Source of the DNA: Prochlorococcus sp. AG-449-O05
GTDB lineage: Bacteria; Cyanobacteriota; Cyanobacteriia; PCC-6307; Cyanobiaceae
NCBI GenBank assembly: GCA_003212195.1
Contig: QCQM01000005.1
Location: 1 to 41,570, forward strand
Direction of reading: 5' to 3'
Length of the DNA: 41,570 bases
Each line of letters starts with the position of its first letter. The first letter of the stretch is position 1. The translations under genes were made by a program, and so were the position numbers. Of this stretch, positions 16,751 through 26,428 are shown piece after piece. The notes beneath the pieces are model-generated. The model had not been told where the DNA came from, did no database searches, and saw only the letters and a list, made by a program, of their open reading frames with translations.

Positions 16751-18292
16751 ATGTCAATTTTTAAAAGACTTTTAACAAATAAAAAAGGTTCGCGTAAATC
16801 AATTATTAAAAATTCCGTAATCGCAGGAACAATTATATTTTCTGGTTTTGGGCAGGATGTTATGGCTAAAGGAAAGTCATATGTAGCAGTAGAACCACTA
16901 GTTTGTGATTTAGTTAAATCAATTGCACTACCATCTGACGAAGTTACATGCTTAGTAGATAGAAAACAAGATGTTCATGACTTAAAGATCAATCCAAGGC
17001 AAGCTCAATTACTTAATAGCGCAGATAAAGTATTTACTCTTGGTAAAGAAATGACTCCAAGTATGAGAAATTGGGAAAATAAAAAGAATACTGTTGTTGT
17101 AGGTGTTAGTGCAATAGACGTAGATGATCATTCTGATCATGGAGGTCATGATGATCACTCAGACCATGGTGGACATGACGATCATTCTGAACATTCAGCT
17201 AAAGTAGATGATCATTCTGATCATGGAGGTCATGATGATCATTCAGACCATGGAGGACATGATGATCATGCTGAAGGTGCTTTCGAATGGGCAGGCAAAT
17301 TTCAACTTTCTAAGGGTTCTTACAAATGGTCATTTGAAAAAGTCGATGGCGAATATGCAGATCCTGCAATGAAGATGGTGATTCTCAAATCTAATGACAT
17401 AGAAGGGTCTGAAGATTTAGCTAAAGAATTATTAGGATCTAAAGACTCAATAAGCAGAAAAAATGATGGTACTTTGATAGCAAGTAATAAAGCTTTTGTT
17501 CTTAACTTTGATCAAAGAAAAGAAAGTACTGTTTTTAACGTGGAGATCCAAGAAGATGGTCAATATATATTTTTTACTGAACACATGCCTTTTGAGTTTG
17601 AAGCAACTCAACACTTTTTTAAAGACATTTCAAATAGTGATGTAGAACCAATAGCACAAGTTCCAGACGAAGGTGAGGGGCATCATCATCATGACCATGG
17701 AGGTCTAGATCCACATGTATGGCATGATCCGCATAACATCATAAAAATGGGAGATCTCATAAGCAAAAGTTTAAAGAAAGATATTTCAGTTTTTAATAGA
17801 GGTGACAGAAAACTAATTAATGAAAGATTCGAAAAAGCTGATTCTCTCTTAGAAGGCTTAGATAGTTGGATCGTCGAACAAGTAAGTTCAATTCCTGAGG
17901 AAAACAGAGTAATTGTCTCTAAACACAAAGCAATGGAATACTACGGGGATGCATTTGGTTTTGAAACCATTAGTTTACTTGACTTTCTTGGAGACTCCTC
18001 AAGCTTAAGGCCAGACAACATAAGTTCTACTTTAAAAATGTTAGATGAAGAGAAAGTTCAGGCAATATTTCCTGAACAAATTCCAGCATCTAAGTTATTA
18101 AGGAACTTAAGTAGACAAAGTTCAGTTCCTTTAGCTTCTAATCAAATATTCGTTGATGGATTGATGATGGATGGTAATACGGTTTCAGTAGCTGTTCACA
18201 ATACTTGTACAATTGTTGATTCATTAGGTGGAAGCTGCGATAAAGAATCTGGCTCCAATCTTGAGTCTGAATGGTACAAACTTTCAGATTAA
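16751..18292 (+). CDS. znuA: zinc ABC transporter substrate-binding protein with His-rich repeats and inserted domain
   Basis: YVAVEPLVCDLVKSIA, DVHDLKINPRQAQLL, HHHHDHGGLDPHVWHDPHN, IFPEQIPASKLL. Confidence 0.9.
   Translation: MSIFKRLLTNKKGSRKSIIKNSVIAGTIIFSGFGQDVMAKGKSYVAVEPLVCDLVKSIALPSDEVTCLVDRKQDVHDLKINPRQAQLLNSADKVFTLGKEMTPSMRNWENKKNTVVVGVSAIDVDDHSDHGGHDDHSDHGGHDDHSEHSAKVDDHSDHGGHDDHSDHGGHDDHAEGAFEWAGKFQLSKGSYKWSFEKVDGEYADPAMKMVILKSNDIEGSEDLAKELLGSKDSISRKNDGTLIASNKAFVLNFDQRKESTVFNVEIQEDGQYIFFTEHMPFEFEATQHFFKDISNSDVEPIAQVPDEGEGHHHHDHGGLDPHVWHDPHNIIKMGDLISKSLKKDISVFNRGDRKLINERFEKADSLLEGLDSWIVEQVSSIPEENRVIVSKHKAMEYYGDAFGFETISLLDFLGDSSSLRPDNISSTLKMLDEEKVQAIFPEQIPASKLLRNLSRQSSVPLASNQIFVDGLMMDGNTVSVAVHNTCTIVDSLGGSCDKESGSNLESEWYKLSD
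17120..17271 (+). repeat. His-rich coding repeat in znuA (84-nt period)
   Basis: gtagatgatcattctgatcatggaggtcatgatgatca.. at 17120 and near-identical at 17204. Confidence 0.85.
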
Positions 18293-18304
18293 ATTTTTCT
18301 AATA

Positions 18305-18315
18305 AAAACGGTTTT
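18305..18315. promoter_or_regulatory. short palindrome upstream of cobW-like gene, possible operator
   Basis: AAAAC-G-GTTTT in the 77-nt gap between znuA and the GTPase gene. Confidence 0.3.
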
Positions 18316-18369
18316 CATTTCTTATTATTACTATTATTAAACTATTGTTTATTTAGTAAAAATCAGTAA

Positions 18370-19719
18370 ATGAGCATCCAAGATAAAGTTCCAGTAACCA
18401 TCCTCACTGGATTCTTAGGTTCAGGGAAGACTACTTTGCTTAATAGAATTTTAAGTGAAGAGCACGGGAAAAGAATAGCCGTAATTGAGAATGAATACGG
18501 TGAAGTAGGTATAGATCAAGGTCTCGTAATTAATGCCGATGAAGAAGTATTTGAGATGTCAAACGGGTGCATTTGTTGTACTGTTCGCGGTGATTTAATA
18601 AGAGTCCTTGGCAACCTTATGAAAAGAAGAGATAAGTTTGACTATGTTTTAGTAGAAACAACAGGATTAGCAGATCCAGGCCCAGTTGCTCAGACTTTTT
18701 TCATGGATGAAGAGATTAGTTCTGAATTTACTCTTGATGGAATTGTGACTTTGGTTGATGCTGCACATATTGATCAACAGCTAGGCAGGAGTGACGAAAG
18801 TTCAGAACAAGTGGCATTTGCAGATGTTCTTGTCCTTAATAAAACTGATTTAGTCTCTGATGATGCATTAGATACCCTTGAATCAAGATTGAGAGATATG
18901 AATCGAATGACTCGCATTATTAGAGCCGAGAATGCCAAAGTACCAATTGAAACAGTCTTAAATCTAAGTGCATTTGATCTCGATCAGATCCTTAAACGCA
19001 GACCAACATTTCTTGAACCAGAATATCCTTTTGAATGGACGGGTGTTTACGATCTAGATGAAGGTAAATATGAATTAATACTAGAAGAAGGACCCGATCC
19101 AGAAATGTCCCTAGTAGCTCTCGTTAACCAAGGTGAGAGTGAGGAAGAACTTAAAGATGGTGCTGAATCCTCCGTAAGACTTTATGCAGAAAATGCTAAT
19201 ACTTTGGAGCCTGGAAATACTGTCCCATATGGAGAACATGTAAATCTAAAATTGGAGGATAAAGGAAATAAATCCTTCATCCTTAACATAGAAAAGCCAA
19301 CAAAAATAGGTTTGTTTACTCAGCACACTGCTGAAGAATTTAATATGAAAGTCATTAAAAGTGACGAAAATAAACAGATTCCATTTAATACTGAAAGATT
19401 CTGGCAAGCAGAGCACGAACATGATGATGAAGTAGGCTCAATTGCTATAGAGCGTTTTGGAGATGTTGACCCAGAAAAACTAAATACTTGGATGGGAAGA
19501 CTTCTATCAGAAAAAGGAGTGGATATATTCAGAACTAAAGGTTTCATAAGTTACTCAGGTAACCCAAGGAGAATAGTTTTCCAGGGAGTTCACATGTTAT
19601 TTACTGCACAACCTGATAAAGAATGGGGTAACGAACCTCGTAGAAATCAACTTGTTTTTATCGGTAGAAATTTAAATGAGAAAGAGATGCAAGAAGGCTT
19701 TGATAAATGCCTGATATAG
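18370..19719 (+). CDS. CobW/COG0523 (ZNG-like) GTPase metallochaperone
   Basis: GFLGSGKTTLLNRIL, ENEYGEVGID, CICC, ETTGLADPGPV, NKTDL; GVHMLF in the C-terminal domain. Confidence 0.92.
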   Translation: MSIQDKVPVTILTGFLGSGKTTLLNRILSEEHGKRIAVIENEYGEVGIDQGLVINADEEVFEMSNGCICCTVRGDLIRVLGNLMKRRDKFDYVLVETTGLADPGPVAQTFFMDEEISSEFTLDGIVTLVDAAHIDQQLGRSDESSEQVAFADVLVLNKTDLVSDDALDTLESRLRDMNRMTRIIRAENAKVPIETVLNLSAFDLDQILKRRPTFLEPEYPFEWTGVYDLDEGKYELILEEGPDPEMSLVALVNQGESEEELKDGAESSVRLYAENANTLEPGNTVPYGEHVNLKLEDKGNKSFILNIEKPTKIGLFTQHTAEEFNMKVIKSDENKQIPFNTERFWQAEHEHDDEVGSIAIERFGDVDPEKLNTWMGRLLSEKGVDIFRTKGFISYSGNPRRIVFQGVHMLFTAQPDKEWGNEPRRNQLVFIGRNLNEKEMQEGFDKCLI

Positions 19720-20780
19720 AACCATTTAGCCCAAGAGGCATGTTCCATGAAGGATGGACGGCTGAAGTTAGCGATTATGCCATAGCATGTGGCTGGGCTC
19801 TTAAAGGGAAACAATTTATTGTTGGCGACGTTGCGGGTGGTATTTTTGCATTCGAAGGAGATACTGGAAAAATTATTTGGAAAAAAGAAAATGCTCACTC
19901 TGGTGGTCTACTAGCGATGGCAATTCATCCAGAGGGTGAAATTTTTGCAACATCAGGTCAGGATGGAAATGTTCAAATTTGCAATTGCCACGAAGGTAAA
20001 GTAATTAAAACGCTTGATCTTGGCAAGGGTTGGGTAGAACACCTCAAGTGGTCTAATGACGGATTATTTCTAGCGATTGCTTCCTCAAAAAAAGTATATG
20101 TTTTTAATGAAATTGGAGAGGAGAAATGGATTTCAGAAGTCCATCCAAGCACAGTAAGTGCAATAACATGGTCAAATAAAAATGAGCTGGCAACTGCTTG
20201 CTACGGCAGGGTGACATTCTTTGACATAGTTAATAATAAAACGAATCAAAAACTCGAGTGGCAAGGATCATTGGTCTCTATGGAATTAAGCCCAGATGGA
20301 GATATAGTCGCCTGTGGGAGTCAAGACAATTCAGTTCATTTTTGGAGAAGATCAACAGGAATGGATGCAGAGATGACGGGATACCCTGGAAAACCAAGTC
20401 ACCTTTCTTTTGATGACAGCGGAAAATTATTAGCGACAAGTGGCAGTGAAAGAATCACAGTATGGAGCTTTAAAGGGAATGGTCCAGAGGGCACTATGCC
20501 AGGAGAGCTATGTCACCATACAGAACCTATTTCGAGCCTAGCCTTTTCAAATAAAGGTATGCTTGTAGCCTCAGGATCTAGAGATGGTTCTGTTGTCGCA
20601 AGTTTCCTCAAAAATGACGGCAATGGTGATCCCGTTGGGGCTGCATTCGCCGGAGATTTGGTAGGGGCAATATCATGGAGACCTGATGATTGTGCACTTG
20701 CAGCAGTTAATGCAAAAGGTGTTGTAAATGTATGGAAATTTAAAGTTCGTACTAACCTTTTTTCAAAGGGATTTAAGTAA
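19707..20780 (+). CDS. WD40-repeat protein
   Basis: Repeated LAMAIHPEGEIFATSGQDGNVQIC / SMELSPDGDIVACGSQDNSVHFW / SSLAFSNKGMLVASGSRDGSV. Confidence 0.9.
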   Translation: MPDIEPFSPRGMFHEGWTAEVSDYAIACGWALKGKQFIVGDVAGGIFAFEGDTGKIIWKKENAHSGGLLAMAIHPEGEIFATSGQDGNVQICNCHEGKVIKTLDLGKGWVEHLKWSNDGLFLAIASSKKVYVFNEIGEEKWISEVHPSTVSAITWSNKNELATACYGRVTFFDIVNNKTNQKLEWQGSLVSMELSPDGDIVACGSQDNSVHFWRRSTGMDAEMTGYPGKPSHLSFDDSGKLLATSGSERITVWSFKGNGPEGTMPGELCHHTEPISSLAFSNKGMLVASGSRDGSVVASFLKNDGNGDPVGAAFAGDLVGAISWRPDDCALAAVNAKGVVNVWKFKVRTNLFSKGFK

Positions 20781-20798
20781 AAAGTAGAAATTTATTAA

Positions 20799-20954
20799 TT
20801 ACCAATAGTTAGCTTTTAAATGTCTTTCCATACAAATGACCTCACAGTCATTGTCTATCCCTTTTGGGTGAATATCGCAATATGAGAGACATTGGAAATA
20901 TTCGTCTATGGGATTTGATTTATCAGTTTTACTAACTTCTTTCGAATGATTCAT
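20799..20954 (-). CDS. 51-aa Cys-containing small protein
   Basis: Manual translation MNHSKEVSKTDKSNPIDEYFQCLSYCDIHPKGIDNDCEVICMERHLKANYW. Confidence 0.6.
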   Translation of the reverse strand: MNHSKEVSKTDKSNPIDEYFQCLSYCDIHPKGIDNDCEVICMERHLKANYW

Positions 20955-21426
20955 AAAAGATTTCCTCAATTATTTAAAATTAAGATAGACGAATTAAATA
21001 TCAAAGGAAATAAGCAAAACTTACTAAAAATATCTCAAAAAAATTAGCGCGATTGATTACTACTCTCGGACATTTTTAATTAAAAAGCAATGCGTATAAA
21101 AACGGATTGTCTTTAGAGAAATATTTTCCTAATTTTATATTGTTGAGTTCTAGGAGGTCTTTCAAAATGATCGATAGCCTGCCTGAAATTTCGGAATAAA
21201 CCGAACTAATTTAATTAACTGCTCCAATTATTTTTTATTAATGTCTAAGCTTCCTTCTTCTGCATCGTTTAGGTGCCCTTTAAGAAACAAGCTTAATTCT
21301 AGAGTTTTTGCCCCAGTTAAAGACAATTAGTTAATTTTGGTGAGCATTAGCTTAAAAGAAGTTAGCAACAAAGATCCATGATTTAGGTGCGTTAATAACT
21401 TCAGTAAAAAATATAAGTAAGAGATA

Positions 21427-21456
21427 AAAGAGGGCTTAAATAAGCCCTCTTTTTTG
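21427..21456 (+). terminator. Rho-independent terminator (plus strand)
   Basis: AAAAGAGGGCTT-AAAT-AAGCCCTCTTTTTT. Confidence 0.8.
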
Positions 21457-21513
21457 TTATGAGATGACTTTCTTCTTATTTTATAGATAATGATTAAAGA
21501 AATAAATTTTAAA

Positions 21514-21789
21514 ATGGTTCGATATTTTTGCCCATATTGCAATCCTAAATATCAATTTCAAAAACAATCCTTAAAAGGTAATTTGATTTGTGGATTATGC
21601 GGAGAGGATCTCGTAAAAAAACCATATATTAGGTTAAACCAGATAATCGCTTTAATTGCTGCGTCATCATTACTTCTACCGTTGATTTATACTTTTATTT
21701 TTTTAATTAAAAATCAAATAAATCCTCCTAATAAAAATTATCAAGCAAATGATAATTTCATGATAATTATCAAAGAACAAACGTCATAA
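21514..21789 (+). CDS. zinc-ribbon membrane protein
   Basis: MVRYFCPYCNPKYQFQ...LICGLCGEDL then TM; internal ATG of ORF 21490-21789. Confidence 0.6.
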   Translation: MVRYFCPYCNPKYQFQKQSLKGNLICGLCGEDLVKKPYIRLNQIIALIAASSLLLPLIYTFIFLIKNQINPPNKNYQANDNFMIIIKEQTS

Positions 21790-21813
21790 AACAATTAAAA
21801 AAATCTCAAGAGG

Positions 21814-22035
21814 TCAACCTCTACAAAGTGATTTATTTAAACAAGAATTTTTACTTTCAATATTTATTTGATCATTCATATTTTCTAATTTGTTTTTATT
21901 ACTTATTACTTTAACTTTTTGCCCACAATGTTCTTTGCAACCACCATTAAATAAATTATGTGAATATAAACTGGAACTATTCGTAAGTAATAAAAGAAAA
22001 ATTATTTTATAAATTTGATTAAAATAAGAATTCAT
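21814..22035 (-). CDS. small exported Cys-rich protein
   Basis: Signal-like N-terminus then NGGCKEHCGQKVKV. Confidence 0.5.
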   Translation of the reverse strand: MNSYFNQIYKIIFLLLLTNSSSLYSHNLFNGGCKEHCGQKVKVISNKNKLENMNDQINIESKNSCLNKSLCRG

Positions 22036-22079
22036 TTTTTATTATGATTTTCCCAGAATTAGTAAATAAATAATATCAG

Positions 22080-22316
22080 TTAATTCCAAGGAGTGTTTAT
22101 AAGGCCCCAGATATCGAAGAAGAAAAATAAAACTGCAATAACAACAAGATCCCATGCTCTTTCCCTAAAAGCCCAAGGCGCAATAAAAACTTCCCCAAGT
22201 CCGTGAAGTGCCGCTCCTACTGGTAGATGATCAAGAACCAGCAAGCTGTGAGAGAGGATAAAAAGAAAGCTTGCGAAATATCTAAAAAAAACAAATTGCC
22301 AATTACTAGAACCCAT
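22080..22316 (-). CDS. conserved small membrane protein
   Basis: 78-aa ORF, FFRYFASFLFILSHSLLVLDHLPVGAALHGLGEVF... Confidence 0.65.
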   Translation of the reverse strand: MGSSNWQFVFFRYFASFLFILSHSLLVLDHLPVGAALHGLGEVFIAPWAFRERAWDLVVIAVLFFFFDIWGLINTPWN

Positions 22317-22444
22317 GCCCTTTAGATTTTTAAAAAATATACTTCAATGATCAAAATAATGATATAGATTGAATCAAGAGATATTATTTTTGGTAGCCAT
22401 AAATACGAATAAAGATATAAAGCTAAAGTAAAAGTTACTAAACG

Positions 22445-23887
22445 ATGAAATATATGTTTTCAAGTTATCAGCCTAAAAATAGTTTTGATGAATACTTTAA
22501 GGATAATGTCAACTCTGCTAGAGAAATATTGATTCCACTTCTTTCCTCATTAGATAATATGGGACTTGAAGAATTAAACAGAAATCATTCTGCCGCAAAA
22601 AAATTATTACTAAGACATGGTGCAACTTTTAGATTAAACGATACCGGTTTAAAAGGTACTGAGAGAATATTACCTTTTGATCCACTTCCTAGAATAATTA
22701 GCAAAGATGATTGGGTAACGTTAGAAAAAGGCCTAAAACAAAGGCTTGAGGCAATTGATTTATTCCTAGATGATATTTATAATTCTCAAAAAATAATTAA
22801 TGATGGAATAATTCCAAGAGAATTAATAGAGAGTTCAGAAGGTTGGAGACCTCAGATGATAGGTTTCAAACCACCGCTAAATAAATGGTGTCAAATTTCA
22901 GGACTTGATTTAATTAGGGATAGAAATGGAGATTGGCATATTTTAGAAGATAACTTAAGGTGCCCTTCTGGGGTTGCTTATTTTTTAGAAAATAGGTTAG
23001 TAATGAAAAATATTTTTCCTAATCTTTTCTCTGGAAGAATAGTAAAACCAATTGATGAATATCCATCATATCTTTTAAAAACTCTTCAAGACCTTGCTGT
23101 TTGGACAGATACTCCCAAGATAGTTCTACTAACTCCAGGAATTTTTAATAGTGCTTATTTTGAACATAGTTATTTAGCTCAAGAAATGGGCATACAGCTA
23201 GTTCAGGGTCATGACTTAGTTTGTAATGATGATTATGTATATTTAAAAACCACCTCTGGATTAAAAAGAGTAGATGTCATTTACAGACGAATTGATGATA
23301 ATTTCTTAGATCCTCTCAATTTCAGAAAAGATTCCTGCCTTGGTGTTAGCGGATTACTTGATGTTTTCAAGGCAGGTCATGTTGCTTTAGCAAATGCACC
23401 TGGGACTGGAATAGCAGATGACAAAATGATTTATTCTTTTGTTCCAAAAATGATTAAATATTATCTTGATGAAGAAATTATTATTAAAAATGTAGAAACC
23501 TATATTTGTCATTACCAAAAGGATCGAGAATATGTTCTAGAAAATTTATCAAAACTTGTTGTTAAGTCTGTTGCAGAAGCCGGGGGTTATGGAATGTTAA
23601 TTGGCCCTCACTCAACAACATCTGAAATAGAAGAATTCGCTAATAAAATTAAAAAAAATCCTAGAAATTTTATAGCACAACCAACATTAGAATTATCTAC
23701 TGTGCCATCATTATGTGAAGGAGAACTATATCCATGTCACGTTGATTTAAGGCCATATATCTTGAGAGGTAAAGATTCATGGGTTAGCCCTGGTGGGCTT
23801 ACGAGGGTAGCATTAAAAAAAGGATCATTAGTCGTTAATTCTTCTCAAGGTGGAGGATGCAAAGATACATGGGTTGTAGGTCAATAA
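22445..23887 (+). CDS. circularly permuted ATP-grasp type 2 protein
   Basis: RGWRP-like SEGWRPQMIGFKPP, DGDWHILEDNLRCPSGVAYFLENR, KSVAEAGGYGMLIGP, HVDLRPYIL. Confidence 0.92.
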   Translation: MKYMFSSYQPKNSFDEYFKDNVNSAREILIPLLSSLDNMGLEELNRNHSAAKKLLLRHGATFRLNDTGLKGTERILPFDPLPRIISKDDWVTLEKGLKQRLEAIDLFLDDIYNSQKIINDGIIPRELIESSEGWRPQMIGFKPPLNKWCQISGLDLIRDRNGDWHILEDNLRCPSGVAYFLENRLVMKNIFPNLFSGRIVKPIDEYPSYLLKTLQDLAVWTDTPKIVLLTPGIFNSAYFEHSYLAQEMGIQLVQGHDLVCNDDYVYLKTTSGLKRVDVIYRRIDDNFLDPLNFRKDSCLGVSGLLDVFKAGHVALANAPGTGIADDKMIYSFVPKMIKYYLDEEIIIKNVETYICHYQKDREYVLENLSKLVVKSVAEAGGYGMLIGPHSTTSEIEEFANKIKKNPRNFIAQPTLELSTVPSLCEGELYPCHVDLRPYILRGKDSWVSPGGLTRVALKKGSLVVNSSQGGGCKDTWVVGQ

Positions 23888-23888
23888 T

Positions 23889-24830
23889 ATGCTTTTAAGT
23901 CGTGTAGCGGAGTCTCTTTATTGGATAAATCGTTATTTAGAACGCGCGGAAAATATATCTCGTTTCGTGGAAGTAAGTGAAGCAATGTCATTAGATTGTC
24001 CGCCAGGAAGTGCAGAACCTTGGCTCCCATTAATTGAAGCTTCAAGTGACAGAGAATCTTTTGATAAAAGATTCCCAGAGAAAAAACCTGATGACGTTAT
24101 TAATTTTTTAATAAGAGATCGTTTAAACCCAAACAGTATAATTTCTTGCATTCAAATGGCTAGAGAAAATGCACGACAAATCAGAGATGTGCTGACCACA
24201 GAAATGTGGGAACAAATTAATATTTTATATTGGAATATGCAAGAAGGAGAGGCAATATGGAATAAACCAAGACAAGAACAATTAAGCGAAATAAGGAGGG
24301 AGTGTCAGCTTTTTTATGGAATCACAGATGCGACTCTAAGCAAAGACCTCGCCTGGAGGTTTAGCATTCTTGGAAGATTGATCGAAAGAGCTGACAAAAC
24401 ATCAAGAATTTTAGATGTTAAATACTATTTACTTCTACCCAGTTTAGATGAGCTTGGAGGAGTTCTTGATGAGCTGCAATGGATTGCACTTTTGCGCTCA
24501 GCTGGAGCTTATCAAATGTTTAGAAAAGCAGTGCAAAATTCTATAAAGCCTAATTCAGTTGCGAGATTTCTTTTACTTGATCCAATTTTTCCGAGATCAG
24601 TAAGATACTGTCTTGATGGGATAAGTAATACACTTAAAACGATAGATACCTCACCATCTACTGAAAATCCTTCAGAATTAGAATGCATGAGAGGTTTGCT
24701 TAAAGCAAAGTGGAGTTATATCAGAATTGAAGATATAATCAATGATGGTTTACATGAGGCAATCGATTCATTGCAAATGGATTTAAATAAATTAAATGAT
24801 CTCATTCAAGAAAAATATTTTATTAATTAA
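23889..24830 (+). CDS. alpha-E domain protein (DUF403)
   Basis: MLLSRVAESLYWINRYLERAENISRFVEV, ENARQIRDVLTTEMWEQIN. Confidence 0.92.
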   Translation: MLLSRVAESLYWINRYLERAENISRFVEVSEAMSLDCPPGSAEPWLPLIEASSDRESFDKRFPEKKPDDVINFLIRDRLNPNSIISCIQMARENARQIRDVLTTEMWEQINILYWNMQEGEAIWNKPRQEQLSEIRRECQLFYGITDATLSKDLAWRFSILGRLIERADKTSRILDVKYYLLLPSLDELGGVLDELQWIALLRSAGAYQMFRKAVQNSIKPNSVARFLLLDPIFPRSVRYCLDGISNTLKTIDTSPSTENPSELECMRGLLKAKWSYIRIEDIINDGLHEAIDSLQMDLNKLNDLIQEKYFIN

Positions 24831-24841
24831 TAAGTTTATTA

Positions 24842-25699
24842 ATGAGAATTAAATACATTCACAAACTTGAATATAAATACGAAGACCCTGTTCAATTAGG
24901 CGAGCATAGATTATGTATAAAGCCAAGGTCAAATGGCTTCCAAAAACTAAAGAAATTTGAATTAAAAATAACCCCAGAACCAGAAATTATTTATCCATTA
25001 CTTGCTGCTAGCGGAGAAGAGATTAATAGAATCAGATTCAATGGATTAACAGATAAATTAATTATTGAATCAATCAGTGAAGTTGAAACTATTAAACATC
25101 CAAACATTATTGATGGAGTTAAAAATAGAGATTTAACATTACCTTTTTGTAGAAGTATTATTAACAGAGATTTGCAAGGAGCATTAGAAGGATGGATGCC
25201 CAATGGACAACACGACCCCTCTGCTGTAGAACTTGCCCAAGAAGCCTTAGCAGGAAGCATTAATAATGCATTATCATTTACTTACCAGTTAATAGAGATT
25301 ATTCAAGATCGGGTTAAATATACCAAAAGACATACAGGTCCAGCATGGCCTGCTAGCAGAACACTTAGAGAACGTATAGGTTCATGCAGAGATTTAGCAA
25401 TGCTGATGGTTGAAGCTTGCAGGTCTATAGGTATCCCAAGTAGGTTTGTAAGTGGTTATCATTTTGAAGATCCCTTACCCACAGAGTTGGATTTACACGC
25501 TTGGGCTGAATTATATATTCCAGGTGCTGGTTGGAGAGGTTTTGATCCAAGCGGAAAAGGATTAATAGATGATAGATATTTAACATTGGTATCCTCTTCA
25601 AAATCTAATTTAACCTCTGTAATTACAGGAAACTTTATAGGAAAAAATAATCTAGAAAATACTTTATCCTGGGAAATCAAACCTCTTGAGATTAAATAA
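24842..25699 (+). CDS. transglutaminase-like family protein
   Basis: GSCRDLAMLMVEACRSIGIPSRFVSGY, DLHAWAELYIPGAGWRGFDPSGK. Confidence 0.93.
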   Translation: MRIKYIHKLEYKYEDPVQLGEHRLCIKPRSNGFQKLKKFELKITPEPEIIYPLLAASGEEINRIRFNGLTDKLIIESISEVETIKHPNIIDGVKNRDLTLPFCRSIINRDLQGALEGWMPNGQHDPSAVELAQEALAGSINNALSFTYQLIEIIQDRVKYTKRHTGPAWPASRTLRERIGSCRDLAMLMVEACRSIGIPSRFVSGYHFEDPLPTELDLHAWAELYIPGAGWRGFDPSGKGLIDDRYLTLVSSSKSNLTSVITGNFIGKNNLENTLSWEIKPLEIK

Positions 25700-25823
25700 A
25701 GACTAAATTTTTAATCTTTTAAATGACGAAAAATATAAATAATAATATGTTTCTTTTTTAGTGTTAATTGATACGTTCTTAGATGAATATATCTGTTTTC
25801 ATTTGTTTAATCTTTAAAGAAAA

Positions 25824-26345
25824 TTGAGCTCAAGTTTAGAAATTCCAGTTATCAAATCAAATAAATCAAAAATGTTTGAATTGATAAGTTATGAAAAATT
25901 TCGCGATACAAAAGATGTAAGATTTTTTGATATTAGTATTAATGAATCAAATTATAGAGATCTTGTTATTCACAGTGGTCCTGCAGTTAGTCCTCCAAAT
26001 GATGAAGATTTTAATAATTGGCAATTTTACATACATCACAATCAAGAAGATAATCTATTAGCTATCTCTGGGGGTAGAACATTTTTTCTTGTAAATTTTG
26101 GTTGGGATTATCCTTTTTATAAAGTTAGATTAGAATCTTGCGGATATATTTTAAGGATACCTAGAGGAACTTTTCATAGATCGGTATCTGACGAAAACGG
26201 TTCCATAGTTTTAAATCAAGCCATTAGAGATAAAGGCGGTACAGTTGAATCTGAATTCAAAGTTACCAATAGCAAAGATAATAAAAAACTTCTAGATTGT
26301 ATAACTAATTTAGAGCCTAGATTTAAAATTTATAGTGTTAAATAA
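25824..26345 (+). CDS. cupin-like hypothetical protein
   Basis: 173-aa ORF (TTG start); [34 protein letters not shown]. Confidence 0.55.
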   Translation: MSSSLEIPVIKSNKSKMFELISYEKFRDTKDVRFFDISINESNYRDLVIHSGPAVSPPNDEDFNNWQFYIHHNQEDNLLAISGGRTFFLVNFGWDYPFYKVRLESCGYILRIPRGTFHRSVSDENGSIVLNQAIRDKGGTVESEFKVTNSKDNKKLLDCITNLEPRFKIYSVK

Positions 26346-26428
26346 TCTTAAAAAGGGATTCTAAATTTATTCATCGATTTAAAAAATTATCTAATTGTTA
26401 TAAAATAAATTTATTCAATTTTTTTAAT

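Noticed and set aside
17120-17271. CRISPR-like repetition
   Set aside because: Repeat is in frame and encodes a His/Asp-rich metal-binding loop in ZnuA; no spacers
17689-17928. 79-aa minus ORF in znuA
   Set aside because: Antisense of conserved coding sequence
19320-19547. 75-aa minus ORF in cobW-like gene
   Set aside because: Antisense shadow, Ser-rich artefact
21327-21542. 71-aa minus ORF across the 21427-21456 terminator
   Set aside because: Would read through a strong terminator hairpin and overlaps the zinc-ribbon gene start
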